The notes under the pieces were generated by a model that saw only the letters and a list, made by a program, of their open reading frames with translations, ran no database searches and was not told the origin of the DNA. Source: Betaproteobacteria bacterium (lineage in GTDB: Bacteria > Pseudomonadota > Gammaproteobacteria > Burkholderiales > Rhodocyclaceae). From it: 64,000 bases of DNA. The stretch covers positions 1-64,000 of the forward strand of contig WREP01000002.1 in the NCBI GenBank assembly GCA_009779265.1, read 5' to 3'. Both the position numbers and the translations under genes were made by a program. The first letter of the stretch is position 1. Each line of letters starts with the position of its first letter. Below are positions 19,060 to 31,566 of this stretch, piece by piece.

Positions 19060-19731
19060 TCAGTCGCCCCGCGGGCGTTCGAGGCAGTAGCCAAGGCCGC
19101 GCACGGTGGCGATCTTGACGCCGCCGGCCTCCAGCTTCTTGCGCAGCCGATGCACGTAGACCTCGATGGCATTATGGCTGACTTCCTCACCCCAGCCGCA
19201 CAGGTGATCCACCAACTGGTCCTTGCTGACCAGACGATCCATGCGCATCAGGAGAATTTCCAGGAGGCCGATTTCGCGCGCCGACAGATCGAGCGGCTGC
19301 TCCCGGATCTGGGCGACGCGCCCGATCTGGTCGTAGGTCAGGGGGCCGCAGCGGATGGTCGGCAGGGTGCCGGCTGAGCGCCGGGTCAGGGCGCGCACGC
19401 GGGCTTCCAGTTCGGCCAGTTCAAAGGGCTTGGCCATGTAGTCGTCGGCCCCGAGATCAAGCCCCCTGACGCGGTCGCCGGTGCCGTCAAGGGCGGTCAG
19501 GATCAGCACCGGCAGTTTCTGGCCGCGCGAACGCAGGCGCTTCAACACCTCCAGACCGGGCAGCCGGGGCAGGCCGAGATCGAGGATGAGTAGATCGTAG
19601 GCCGTGGTCAGCAGCGCCGCTTCGGCTTCGACTCCGTTCGCCGCCCAGTCGACGGCATAGCCGCCCTGGCGCAGCGAGCGGCTCAGGCCATCGGCGATGA
19701 TGGCATCATCTTCGGCAATCAGAATGCGCAT
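19060..19731 (-). CDS. OmpR-family response regulator, TctD/QseB type
   Basis: This is a 223-residue DNA-binding response regulator. The receiver domain has the acidic pair in LIAEDDA, the phospho-acceptor aspartate in DLLILDLGLP and the lysine in YMAKPFELAEL. A C-terminal winged helix follows (about residues 125-223, LSAREIGLLEILL, EVYVHRLRKKL). The ATG at 19731 gives the standard MRILIAEDD start; 14 upstream codons were excluded. It forms an operon with the histidine kinase, with stop and start codons touching. Confidence 0.94.
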   Translation of the reverse strand: MRILIAEDDAIIADGLSRSLRQGGYAVDWAANGVEAEAALLTTAYDLLILDLGLPRLPGLEVLKRLRSRGQKLPVLILTALDGTGDRVRGLDLGADDYMAKPFELAELEARVRALTRRSAGTLPTIRCGPLTYDQIGRVAQIREQPLDLSAREIGLLEILLMRMDRLVSKDQLVDHLCGWGEEVSHNAIEVYVHRLRKKLEAGGVKIATVRGLGYCLERPRGD

Positions 19732-19935
19732 GTCAGTCCCGTGCGGCGTAAGAATTTTGTAAGCCGACAGCATTAAATTGCCCTTGCTGTTCTCTTTCGG
19801 TCTTTGGAGTAGCGGCGCAAGCTGCTACTCAGGGGGTGGCCCTCTCCTGCACTGGATCACCCCCTACCGCCTTTTTCCCCGCAAATTTCAGAAGTTTAGC
19901 AAGCGCGCGGCTTTTTTGTCGCAAGTTGCCGGCCG

Positions 19936-19975
19936 CCCAAAAAAAAGCCCCGCGCAAGGCGCGGGGCTTTTTGGC
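19936..19975. terminator. Rho-independent terminator after groEL
   Basis: A 10-bp GC stem (agccccgcgc / gcgcggggct) with a three-base loop is flanked by A runs on one side and T runs on the other. It can therefore terminate groEL on the minus strand and also anything arriving on the plus strand. It sits 21 bases past the groEL stop. Confidence 0.9.
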
Positions 19976-19995
19976 GAAACGACAGGCCGGGAGGC

Positions 19996-21639
<1,644 letters not shown>

Positions 21640-21681
21640 TTAAAAGCTCCTGAAAATTGTTCTGTTGAGAGAATGCGGCGC

Positions 21682-21972
21682 TTACTTTTGCAGCACGCCC
21701 ATGATGTCTTCTTCGCGCATGACCATGACTTCCTGGCCATCGACCTTGACCGCTTGGCCGGCATACTTGCCGAACAGCACGCGGTCGCCGACTTGGACAT
21801 CGGGAACGATGCGGTTGCCGGCTTCGTCGCGCTTGCCCGGGCCAACGGCCAGGACTTCGCCCTGATCCGGCTTCTCGCCAGCGGCATCGGGAATGACGAT
21901 GCCGGAAGCGGTGGTGCGCTCGGCTTCAACGCGCTTGACGATCACGCGGTCATGCAAAGGACGGATATTCAT
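21682..21972 (-). CDS. groS: Co-chaperonin GroES (10 kDa)
   Basis: GroES is the heptameric lid of GroEL. The 96-residue protein has the family start [14 protein letters not shown], the mobile loop (about residues 17-32, [12 protein letters not shown]) and the core [10 protein letters not shown]. It is the first gene of the groESL operon and lies downstream of a CIRCE operator and a promoter with both heat-shock and housekeeping character. Confidence 0.98.
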   Translation of the reverse strand: MNIRPLHDRVIVKRVEAERTTASGIVIPDAAGEKPDQGEVLAVGPGKRDEAGNRIVPDVQVGDRVLFGKYAGQAVKVDGQEVMVMREEDIMGVLQK

Positions 21973-22050
21973 ACAGCGGACTCCTGAACAATGGGGAAAG
22001 AGTTGCGACTAACGGCGCCGGGCCAGAGCGGCGCCGGAACCGGGCGATTA

Positions 22051-22077
22051 TTAGCACTCGCCGTCGTTGAGTGCTAA
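22051..22077. promoter_or_regulatory. CIRCE operator (HrcA-binding)
   Basis: The sequence ttagcactc, nine bases, gagtgctaa is an exact match to the CIRCE consensus, and the dyad extends two or three more bases on each side. HrcA is known to repress groESL through this element. It overlaps the start-site side of the -10 box, the expected place for repression. Confidence 0.97.
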
Positions 22078-22106
22078 TAATAGGGGCGGCCCCCGGCGAT
22101 TTCAAG
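22077..22106 (-). promoter_or_regulatory. groESL promoter
   Basis: Read on the minus strand, TTGAAA (22100-22105) and TATTAT (22077-22082) are separated by 17 bases and form a good sigma-70 promoter. The same bases also read CTTGAAA followed by CCCCTATTA, close to the sigma-32 consensus. The -10 box abuts the CIRCE dyad. Confidence 0.8.
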
Positions 22107-22163
22107 AGCCGGGTCGAAAATTATCGAAAAACTGCTTTTTTCCGCAGGGCGGACGCGGCGCGT

Positions 22164-22769
22164 TCAGGCTTTTTTCTTGCTGCCGATCTTGCTTTCCTGC
22201 CCCGCCAGCAGCCGCTGGATGTTCTGCCAGTGCTTGGCAACAAGGGCGATGGCGATGATCCCGATCACCAGCAGATAGCCGCCGCCGCCGTGGCCGAGGG
22301 CGGCATAGACTGGGGCCAGGGCGGCAGCCGCAACGGCGGCGGCCGACGAATAACGAAAAACGAAGGCAACGAACAGCCAGGTGGCGAGCACGGCCAGACC
22401 GAGCAGCGGGTCGAGGGCGAGCAGCACGCCAGCGCCGGTGGCAACCCCTTTGCCGCCCTTGAAGCGGAGAAAGACCGGGAACAAGTGGCCGAAAAAGACG
22501 GCCAGCGCGACCAGCCCGACGATGGCATCGGAAAAACCGAACTGCTGGGCGGCGAAAACGGCGCCCCAGCCCTTGAGCGCATCGCCGATCAGGGTAAATA
22601 AGGCGGCCTTCTTGTTGCCGCTGCGCAGCACATTGGTAGCGCCGGGATTGCCGGAGCTGTAAGTGCGCGGATCGGCGATGCCGAACAGTTTGGCGGCAAG
22701 CATGGCGAAGGGAATGGAGCCGAGCAGGTAGGCGGCGACGATGGCAAGGACGGCGAGCATGGCGGACAT
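22164..22769 (-). CDS. plsY: Glycerol-3-phosphate acyltransferase PlsY
   Basis: PlsY transfers acyl groups from acyl-phosphate to glycerol-3-phosphate, the first step of phospholipid synthesis, in the inner membrane. The 201-residue protein has several transmembrane helices and the three family motifs: LLGSIPFAM, SGNPGATNVLR and GGKGVATGAGV (phosphate-binding glycine loop). The ATG at 22769 was chosen; the frame continues upstream only as an overlap with ybaK. It ends in a lysine-rich tail (SKIGSKKKA). Confidence 0.94.
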   Translation of the reverse strand: MSAMLAVLAIVAAYLLGSIPFAMLAAKLFGIADPRTYSSGNPGATNVLRSGNKKAALFTLIGDALKGWGAVFAAQQFGFSDAIVGLVALAVFFGHLFPVFLRFKGGKGVATGAGVLLALDPLLGLAVLATWLFVAFVFRYSSAAAVAAAALAPVYAALGHGGGGYLLVIGIIAIALVAKHWQNIQRLLAGQESKIGSKKKA

Positions 22770-22833
22770 GGCAGATAGTGACTGGGTGCAATCGCCGCCG
22801 ATTCTACACTGCCGGGATGCCGGCGGGCTTCGT

Positions 22834-23316
22834 TCAGAGTAGCGCCGCCTCGACCAGCCGGGGATCGAGGGCGCGCTGGAGGTCGGTTGGCTGGATGCCG
22901 ACCAGATAGCCGCGCCTGCCGCCGTTGATGTAGATCTGCGGCAAATCGAGGATGCTTTTTTCGAGATACACCGGCAGCGCCTTTTTTGTGCCGAAGGGGC
23001 TGGTGCCGCCGACCAGAAAGCCGGTATGGCGGTTGGCGACTTCCGGCTTGCACGGTTCGACCTTCTTGCAGCCGGCCTGACGCGCCAGTTCCTTGGCCGA
23101 AACCTTGCGGTCGCCATGCATCAGGACAAGCAGCGGTTTGCCGTTTTCGTCCTCGAAAACCAGCGTCTTGACCACCGCGTGTTCGTCGACCTTCAGTTCG
23201 CGGGCCGATACCCGCGTGCCCCCGTGTTCCTCGTAGGCATACGGATGGCTGGTGAAGGGGATTTGGCGCGCCTTGAGGAACTGGGTTGCCGGGGTTGCGG
23301 GGACATGCTTGCTCAT
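22834..23316 (-). CDS. ybaK: YbaK-type aminoacyl-tRNA deacylase
   Basis: This 160-residue protein is of the YbaK/EbsC family, which hydrolyses mischarged Cys-tRNA-Pro in trans. Family features are HPYAYEEHGG, the lysine-containing VVKTLVFED and the segment TGFLVGGTSPFGTKKALPVY. The ProRS encoded at 56.4 kb has its own related editing insertion, so the two activities would be complementary. It is transcribed from just downstream of xerD and 64 bases ahead of plsY. Confidence 0.9.
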   Translation of the reverse strand: MSKHVPATPATQFLKARQIPFTSHPYAYEEHGGTRVSARELKVDEHAVVKTLVFEDENGKPLLVLMHGDRKVSAKELARQAGCKKVEPCKPEVANRHTGFLVGGTSPFGTKKALPVYLEKSILDLPQIYINGGRRGYLVGIQPTDLQRALDPRLVEAALL

Positions 23317-23327
23317 GAAATCTGGAT

Positions 23328-24236
23328 TCAGCCGCGCGGATGGTGTTCAGTGTGCAGTTTTTTCAGGCGCTCGCGGGCGACGTGAGTATAAATTTGCGTC
23401 GTCGAGATGTCGGCATGGCCGAGCAGGAGTTGCACCACGCGCAGGTCGGCGCCGTGGTTGAGCAGGTGGGTGGCGAAGGCGTGGCGCAGTACGTGCGGCG
23501 ACAGGCGTTCCGGCGCGATGCCGGCGGCCAGGGCGTAACGCTTGATGAGTTGCCAGAAAGCCTGACGGGTCATGGCGCCGCCGCGCCCGGTGACGAACAG
23601 CGCCTCGCTGTGCTGGCCCTTGAGGATGGCCGGGCGGGCCTCGGCAAGGTAACGGCGCAGCCAGTCGATGGCGACTTCGCCCAGCGGCACCAGGCGTTCC
23701 TTGCTGCCCTTGCCAAAGGCGCGGAGCGCGCCATCGGTGAAGTTGACTTCGTGCAGGCGCAGCGTGACCAATTCCGAGACGCGCAGGCCGCAGGCGTAGA
23801 TGACCTCGATCATCGCCCGGTCGCGCAGGCCGAGCGGCATCTCGCTATCGGGCGCGGCGAGCAGGTTTTCGACCTGCTGTTCCGAAATCACCTTGGGCAA
23901 GCGCGAGGGACGGGCGGGGTTGGCGAGTTTCAGGGTCGGATCGGCGGCGATGCGGCCGCGGCTGAGTTGCCAGCGGTAGAAGCGGCGCAGTGTGGACAGA
24001 TAGCGGCTCTGCGAACTGGCGCGGGTTTGCCGCGACAAGTGGGCGACGAAGGCAATCAGCGTCGCCGCCCGGGCGTCGAGCAAGGACTCGTGGCCGTGTT
24101 CGGCCAGCCAGCGGGCGAGGCGGCCGAGGTCGGAGCGATAGCTATCGAGCGTCGCCTTGGCCAGCCCGTCCTCCAGCCAGAGGGCGTCGCAGAAGGCGTC
24201 GATCTCGGCGAGATCAGCGGGGGAGGCTGCCTTCAT
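23328..24236 (-). CDS. xerD: Site-specific tyrosine recombinase XerD
   Basis: XerD resolves chromosome dimers at dif together with XerC and FtsK. The 302-residue protein has the N-terminal SAM-like core-binding domain (about residues 8-95). The catalytic tyrosine-recombinase domain contains arginine in CGLRVSELV, HVLRHAFATHLL (His-x-x-Arg), LGHADISTTQIYTH and the nucleophilic tyrosine in IYTH. The ATG at 24236 overlaps the end of ogt by 23 bases. The sequence favours XerD over XerC. Confidence 0.9.
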   Translation of the reverse strand: MKAASPADLAEIDAFCDALWLEDGLAKATLDSYRSDLGRLARWLAEHGHESLLDARAATLIAFVAHLSRQTRASSQSRYLSTLRRFYRWQLSRGRIAADPTLKLANPARPSRLPKVISEQQVENLLAAPDSEMPLGLRDRAMIEVIYACGLRVSELVTLRLHEVNFTDGALRAFGKGSKERLVPLGEVAIDWLRRYLAEARPAILKGQHSEALFVTGRGGAMTRQAFWQLIKRYALAAGIAPERLSPHVLRHAFATHLLNHGADLRVVQLLLGHADISTTQIYTHVARERLKKLHTEHHPRG

Positions 24237-24693
24237 GTCCGAGCAGCCAGCGCTTGATGGCCAGCAGAAAGCCGCCCCGCTCGCGGGCAAAGCCGCCAAG
24301 ACCGCCGCCGCTGGCGACGACGCGGTGGCAAGGCACGGCCAGCGGATAGGGATTGGCGCCGCAAGCCTGACCGACGGCGCGCGGGGCGTTGCGTAAAGCC
24401 TTGGCGAGTTCGCCATAGGTGCGCGTCTGACCGCCGGGAATGGCGGCGATGGCGGCCCAGACGCGGCGCTGGAAAGCGGTGCCGGCGGGGCGCAAGGGCA
24501 GGCTGAAGGCAAAGGCGGGATCGGCCAGATAGGCCCGCAACTGGCGCGCCGCCTCGGCGGCGAGCGGGGTTTGCGGCGCGACTTCCGGGCAGGGTTCGAG
24601 GAAGTCGATGTTCGTTATTTCATCCTCGTCGCAGCGCACGCCAAGGCAGAAGGTGGGGGCGGCGACGATGGCGTCGTAGGGCGTGGCAGTCAT
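24214..24693 (-). CDS. ogt: Methylated-DNA--protein-cysteine methyltransferase
   Basis: This is a suicide DNA-repair protein that takes the methyl group of O6-methylguanine onto its own cysteine. The 159-residue protein has the active-site PCHRVV and the preceding helix-turn-helix-like stretch GQTRTYGELAKAL. The length and lack of an Ada regulatory domain fit the Ogt type. It overlaps the xerD start by 23 bases. Confidence 0.93.
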   Translation of the reverse strand: MTATPYDAIVAAPTFCLGVRCDEDEITNIDFLEPCPEVAPQTPLAAEAARQLRAYLADPAFAFSLPLRPAGTAFQRRVWAAIAAIPGGQTRTYGELAKALRNAPRAVGQACGANPYPLAVPCHRVVASGGGLGGFARERGGFLLAIKRWLLGHEGSLPR

Positions 24694-24764
24694 GGCGGCT
24701 TTCCCAAGCAGGCGAATAATTATTCGCTCCTACATGATAAACCGCACCTCTCGCCCTTCCCGCT

Positions 24765-25223
24765 TTAGCCGAACAGCCGGCGGAACCAGCCCATTTTTTT
24801 CTTTTCTTCGCTCGGCTGAAAATCCTGACTCGGCAGAGTGGCCTTGACGTAGGGAGCGAAGTCGGCGTCGTCGCGCTTGATGTGGCTGACCAGCCAGCGG
24901 GCCAGCGTGTCGTGCAGTTCCTCGGCCACGTCCTCGCCCTCTTCCAGGCGTTTCATGTATTCGCCAACCTTGCGCGTGAACAGCTCGTGCACCTTCTTGT
25001 GCGGCTTGCAATACGGGTAATTGGCTTCCGCTTGCAGGCTTTCCTCGAAGGCGAAGTGCGACAGGGTGTAATCGACGCAATCGTCAAGCACGCTCTTGAG
25101 CTTTTTCTTGTCGCCGAGCGCCTGCGCGGCTTCGAGATCATTGACGAAATCGACGATGCGGCGATGCTGGTGATCGATGACATCAATGCCAATATTCAGA
25201 TCGGGGGTCCAGGCAATAGGCAT
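24765..25223 (-). CDS. Bacteriohemerythrin
   Basis: This is a 152-residue soluble non-heme di-iron protein that binds oxygen reversibly or senses it. All ligand motifs are visible: His in IDHQHRRI, HxxxE in HFAFEESL, HxxxH in HKKVHELF and HxxxxD in HIKRDDADF. The ATG at 25223 (MPIAWTPDLN) is the family start; earlier codons overlap proA. Such proteins are abundant in microaerobic and motile betaproteobacteria. No partner domain is fused. Confidence 0.92.
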   Translation of the reverse strand: MPIAWTPDLNIGIDVIDHQHRRIVDFVNDLEAAQALGDKKKLKSVLDDCVDYTLSHFAFEESLQAEANYPYCKPHKKVHELFTRKVGEYMKRLEEGEDVAEELHDTLARWLVSHIKRDDADFAPYVKATLPSQDFQPSEEKKKMGWFRRLFG

Positions 25224-25255
25224 TCGTTTGCTCCTCGTTGAATTCTTGAAATCGC

Positions 25256-26512
25256 TCAGGCGCGCACGTGTCCGTCGCCCAGCACGATCCATTTCTGGCT
25301 GGTCAGGCCGTCGAGGCCGACCGGGCCGCGGGCGTGGATCTTGTCGGTCGAAATGCCGATCTCGGCGCCCAGTCCATACTCGAAACCGTCGGCGAAACGG
25401 GTCGAGGCGTTGATCATGACCGAGGCCGAATCCACCTCGCGCAAGAAGCGCATGGCCAGCCGATGATTATCGGTGACGATGGCCTCGGTGTGGTGCGAAG
25501 AATACTGGTTGATGTGGGCGATGGCCTCGTCGATGCCGGCCACCACCTTGACCGAGATGATGGGCGCCAGATATTCGGTGTAATAGTCCTCTTCCGTCGC
25601 CGCTATGGCGTTCGGCAAGATGGCGCGGGTTTCGGCGCAGCCGCGGATTTCGACGCCCTTGCCGGCCAGCATGCGGGCGATGGGCGGCAGCAGCGCAGCG
25701 GCGACGGCGCGGTCGACCAAGAGCGATTCGGCGGTGTTGCAGGTGCCGTAACGCTGGGTCTTGGCATTCTCGACAATCTTCAGCGCCTTGGCCGGGTCGG
25801 CCTGGGTTTCCAGATAAACGTGGCAGTTGCCGTCGAGGTGCTGGATCATCGGCACGCGCGATTCGGCCAGCAGGCGGGCGATCAGGCCCTTGCCGCCGCG
25901 CGGCACGATGACATCGACAAATTCGCGCATGGTGATCAGTTCGCCGACAGCGGCGCGGTCGGTGGTGGCGACCACCTGCACGGCCTCGGCCGGCAGCCCG
26001 GCGGCCAGCAGCGATTCCCCCACCAGGGCGGCGATGGCGCGATTGCACTGGATGGCTTCCGAACCGCCGCGCAGGATCGCGGCATTGCCGGATTTCAGGC
26101 ACAGCGCCGCAGCGTCGGCGGTGACGTTGGGACGAGCCTCGTAAATGATGCCGACGACGCCCAGCGGCACGCGCATCCGGCCGACCTGGATGCCGCTCGG
26201 GCGGTACTTGATGTCGCTCATCTCGCCAATCGGGTCGGGCAGGCGGGCCACCTGTTCGACGCCCTCGGCCATGCTGTCGACGCCTTTTTCAGTCAGCGCC
26301 AGACGGTCGAGCAGGGCGGCTTCCAGGCCGCTGGCGCGGGCGGCGGCGAGATCCTCGGCATTGGCCGCGAGCAGCGCCGCCTTGTCGCGGCGGATGGCGG
26401 CGGCGAGATGCAGCAGCGCGGCATTCTTCTCCGCCGTCGTCGCCGCGGCCAGGCGACGCGCGGCGGCGCGGGCCGCGCGGCCAAGCTGCTGCATGTAGTC
26501 CTTGATATCCAT
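25256..26512 (-). CDS. proA: Gamma-glutamyl phosphate reductase ProA
   Basis: ProA reduces gamma-glutamyl phosphate to glutamate semialdehyde with NADPH, the second step of proline synthesis. The 418-residue aldehyde-dehydrogenase-fold protein has the catalytic cysteine in [14 protein letters not shown] (about residue 255) and the conserved [20 protein letters not shown] near the end. ProB is not adjacent. The upstream gap to holA (96 bases) is AT-rich and probably carries its promoter. Confidence 0.96.
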   Translation of the reverse strand: MDIKDYMQQLGRAARAAARRLAAATTAEKNAALLHLAAAIRRDKAALLAANAEDLAAARASGLEAALLDRLALTEKGVDSMAEGVEQVARLPDPIGEMSDIKYRPSGIQVGRMRVPLGVVGIIYEARPNVTADAAALCLKSGNAAILRGGSEAIQCNRAIAALVGESLLAAGLPAEAVQVVATTDRAAVGELITMREFVDVIVPRGGKGLIARLLAESRVPMIQHLDGNCHVYLETQADPAKALKIVENAKTQRYGTCNTAESLLVDRAVAAALLPPIARMLAGKGVEIRGCAETRAILPNAIAATEEDYYTEYLAPIISVKVVAGIDEAIAHINQYSSHHTEAIVTDNHRLAMRFLREVDSASVMINASTRFADGFEYGLGAEIGISTDKIHARGPVGLDGLTSQKWIVLGDGHVRA

Positions 26513-26608
26513 GATTCGCCTGCGGATGGAATAAAATTCATTATAACCGAATAAATTATCCGGTATTTATTTCGAATTGTAAATCTTCACCAATAATGAC
26601 AAAAGTAT

Positions 26609-27664
26609 CTACGCTTGGGAGCGGAATGGGCCACCCAGCGCTGCCCGGGCCGCCGGCCTCTTCCCCGCGCAGAGCGCCAGGCCGAGGCGCAGGAATTCCT
26701 CCCACGGATTGCCCTGGCCGATGCCCTTGACCAGACGGTCGATGCGTCCGGCGTGGCGCAGGGCGGCCTCCAGGGTGGCCGCGCTCAGGCGTTGCAGGGC
26801 CTTTTTGACCGCCATCTGGCGCGGCCCCCAGACCTTGGCTTCCTTGAGCAGCAGTTCGAGCGGCCGGCCGCCGTCGAGGCCGCCGCGAATCGCCGCCAGG
26901 GCGCGGATTTCCTCGCTCATCGCCCACAGCACCAGCGGCGGCGCCTCGCCTTCCTGCTGCAAACCGTCCAGCGTCCGGGCCAGACGGCCAATGTCGCCGC
27001 CCAGCAGCGCCTCGCGCAGACTGTCGATATCGTAACGGGCGACATTGAGCACGGCATCGCGGATTTGCGCGGCGCTCAAGGGGCCAGGCGGATAAAGGAG
27101 GCCAAGTTTCTGGATTTCCTGATGGGCGGCCAGCAGATTGCCTTCGACCCGCTCGGCGATGAATTTGAGACTGTCCATCTCGGCGCTCTGCTGCTGGCGG
27201 CGCAACCGGCCGGCGATCCAGCCGGGCAATTCGGCCAGCGGCGGGGCATTGAGCTTGAGGACGACGCCGGCATTGGCCAGGGTCGTAAACCAGACGGCCT
27301 TTTCCTCGCGCCAATCGAGTTCGGGCAGGGTTACCAGCAGCAGGTTGTCCAGCGACAGGTGTTGGCACCATTGCTGCAAGGCGGCGCTACCCTCCTTGCC
27401 CGGCTTGCCGCCGGGAATGCGCAGGTCGATCAGCTTCTTGTCGCCGAACAGGGAGAGATTGCCGCCGGCGGCCAGCAACTGGCCCCAGTCGAAGTGCGCC
27501 AGAACCGTCAGCACCTCGCGCTCGCCGTAGCCCTGCTGGCGCGCCCTGGCGCGGATGGCATCGGCGGCTTCGAGCACCAGCAGCGGCTCGTCGCCGTAGA
27601 GGACATACAGCGGACGCAATTCGCGCTCCAGGTGCGCGGCGAGCTGTTCGCCCTTAAGGATCAC
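26609..27664 (-). CDS. holA: DNA polymerase III, delta subunit
   Basis: The delta subunit opens the sliding clamp within the clamp loader. The 351-residue protein has the family N-terminal fold with LYVLYGDEPLLVLEAADAIR, a strand with NLSLFGDKKLIDLRIP, and the C-terminal collar domain helices. The GTG at 27664 overlaps the lptE stop as GTGA and was chosen over in-frame ATG codons that lie inside lptE. The lptE-holA order behind leuS is conserved in proteobacteria. Confidence 0.92.
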   Translation of the reverse strand: MILKGEQLAAHLERELRPLYVLYGDEPLLVLEAADAIRARARQQGYGEREVLTVLAHFDWGQLLAAGGNLSLFGDKKLIDLRIPGGKPGKEGSAALQQWCQHLSLDNLLLVTLPELDWREEKAVWFTTLANAGVVLKLNAPPLAELPGWIAGRLRRQQQSAEMDSLKFIAERVEGNLLAAHQEIQKLGLLYPPGPLSAAQIRDAVLNVARYDIDSLREALLGGDIGRLARTLDGLQQEGEAPPLVLWAMSEEIRALAAIRGGLDGGRPLELLLKEAKVWGPRQMAVKKALQRLSAATLEAALRHAGRIDRLVKGIGQGNPWEEFLRLGLALCAGKRPAARAALGGPFRSQA

Positions 27665-28188
27665 CAGTCGTCCTCTTCTTTCGCCGCGGGGTCTTTCGGC
27701 TTGATCAACGACAGGCGGCGCATGATCTGGCTGACCAGTTCGCTGGTCATGTCGCGCCACAGCAGGCGTTCTTCCTGATCCTTGGCGAGCACATTGGAAT
27801 CGTCGTAGGTAAGATCGCGGCTCAGGCTCAGTTCGTTGGGCGGGACGATTTCCTTGCCCTCGGCATTGACGATGCGGAAGGCGTAGGTCAGTTGCAGCCG
27901 GTATTCGCGCACGCGGCCCTGGGCGTCGACGCTGAGAATGCTCTTCTGGCGATTGTCGGACACCTGCTGGAAGGTGGCCTCGGCGCTCTTGCCATCGTCA
28001 ACCAGCGCGGTACCTTCGTCGGCGCTGATGTAGCGTTCGAGCCAGATGCGGACTTCGGCATTTTCCGGCAGGGCGATGTACAGGCTCTTGTACGGCAGAG
28101 CAGCGCCCTGCGCGCCGCGCAGGTGGAAGCCGCAAGCGGCAACGGCCACGGCAAGCAGCAGGACGACCAGCAGGTTGCGTAGCGGCAT
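27661..28188 (-). CDS. lptE: LPS-assembly lipoprotein LptE
   Basis: LptE plugs the LptD barrel that inserts lipopolysaccharide in the outer membrane. The 175-residue precursor has a lipoprotein signal with lipobox AVAACGFHLRG; the cysteine at residue 19 would be lipidated. The sequence GFHLRG after the cysteine is characteristic. It is placed between leuS (11-base gap) and holA (GTGA overlap), the conserved order. LptD is elsewhere. Confidence 0.94.
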   Translation of the reverse strand: MPLRNLLVVLLLAVAVAACGFHLRGAQGAALPYKSLYIALPENAEVRIWLERYISADEGTALVDDGKSAEATFQQVSDNRQKSILSVDAQGRVREYRLQLTYAFRIVNAEGKEIVPPNELSLSRDLTYDDSNVLAKDQEERLLWRDMTSELVSQIMRRLSLIKPKDPAAKEEDDW

Positions 28189-28199
28189 CGCGGTTTTCC

Positions 28200-30917
<2,718 letters not shown>

Positions 30918-30977
30918 TCAATCATCGCGAATTTTGGTGGCCCGCCGCAATAGGGTCTAGGGTCGGGCCGCGCCGCT

Positions 30978-31334
30978 TCAGGTAGCGCCCCGGCACTGGC
31001 TGCGCACCCGTTCCAAAGTATTCTGCCAGTAGCGGCAGGAATTCTGGAGAACCAGCATCGACAGCAGCGCCATCCGGGTCTGGTGATGCCACATCCAGGA
31101 CAGGCCCGGCTCCAGGCTGACGCCATCTTGCGGGGCTGCGCCGGCCTCGTCCTCGACGAAGGCGAGGAAACGCTCGACGGCCAGACTCCAGTAGTCGGAA
31201 CCTTCGGACTTGCCAGTCAGGTATTCGGCTTCGCCGATGGCGCGGCGCCAGAGTTTCAAGGCCAGTTCTTCGCTGATGCCCGCCTTGTGGGCAATCCAGG
31301 GCAGAATTTTAGGGGCGGTCAGATTGTGTTTCAT
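30978..31334 (-). CDS. Conserved hypothetical protein (118 aa)
   Basis: I do not recognise a named family. The 118-residue product is mostly helical and soluble, with an acidic middle (LAFVEDEAGAAPQDG) and an aromatic C-terminal half (SWMWHHQTRMALLSMLVLQN). It has no signal peptide. The ATG at 31334 has an aaggaag ribosome-binding site, and a promoter-like pair overlaps a tgcactgca palindrome upstream. That box resembles operators described for the PHA regulator PhaR, so a link to storage-granule metabolism is possible but unproven. Confidence 0.6.
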   Translation of the reverse strand: MKHNLTAPKILPWIAHKAGISEELALKLWRRAIGEAEYLTGKSEGSDYWSLAVERFLAFVEDEAGAAPQDGVSLEPGLSWMWHHQTRMALLSMLVLQNSCRYWQNTLERVRSQCRGAT

Positions 31335-31403
31335 GCTGCTCTTCCTTTTTGGCTTGGAGGCGATAACCTCCTGATGCTCAAGTTGCCTTGTGGGCAAAAA
31401 CAT

Positions 31404-31432
31404 ATTGTGCACTGCAATATCATTTTTGCCAA
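31404..31432 (-). promoter_or_regulatory. Promoter with tgcactgca box for the 118-residue gene
   Basis: On the minus strand TTGGCA (31427-31432) and CACAAT (31404-31409) are 17 bases apart. The odd palindrome tgcactgca at 31408-31416 overlaps the spacer and -10 box, where a repressor would act. A related string, ttgctgcgttgcac, lies further up at about 31483. Assigning this to PhaR is inference. Confidence 0.45.
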
Positions 31433-31566
31433 GTATACTCGATTGCCCGCTGGAATATGTGTAGATTGTTCGACGAACTGTTTTGCTGCGTTGCACAAAA
31501 ACAACGGCAAACACGACCGATCCACCGCACACGCCCGCCCCCCTTCGTTTTCCCTCCCTTGCCGCA

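Noticed and set aside
22164..23117. Long minus-strand frame joining plsY to sequence antisense or out of frame within ybaK
   Set aside because: Only the part from 22769 downward has PlsY motifs; the extension is low-complexity and overlaps a well-supported gene.
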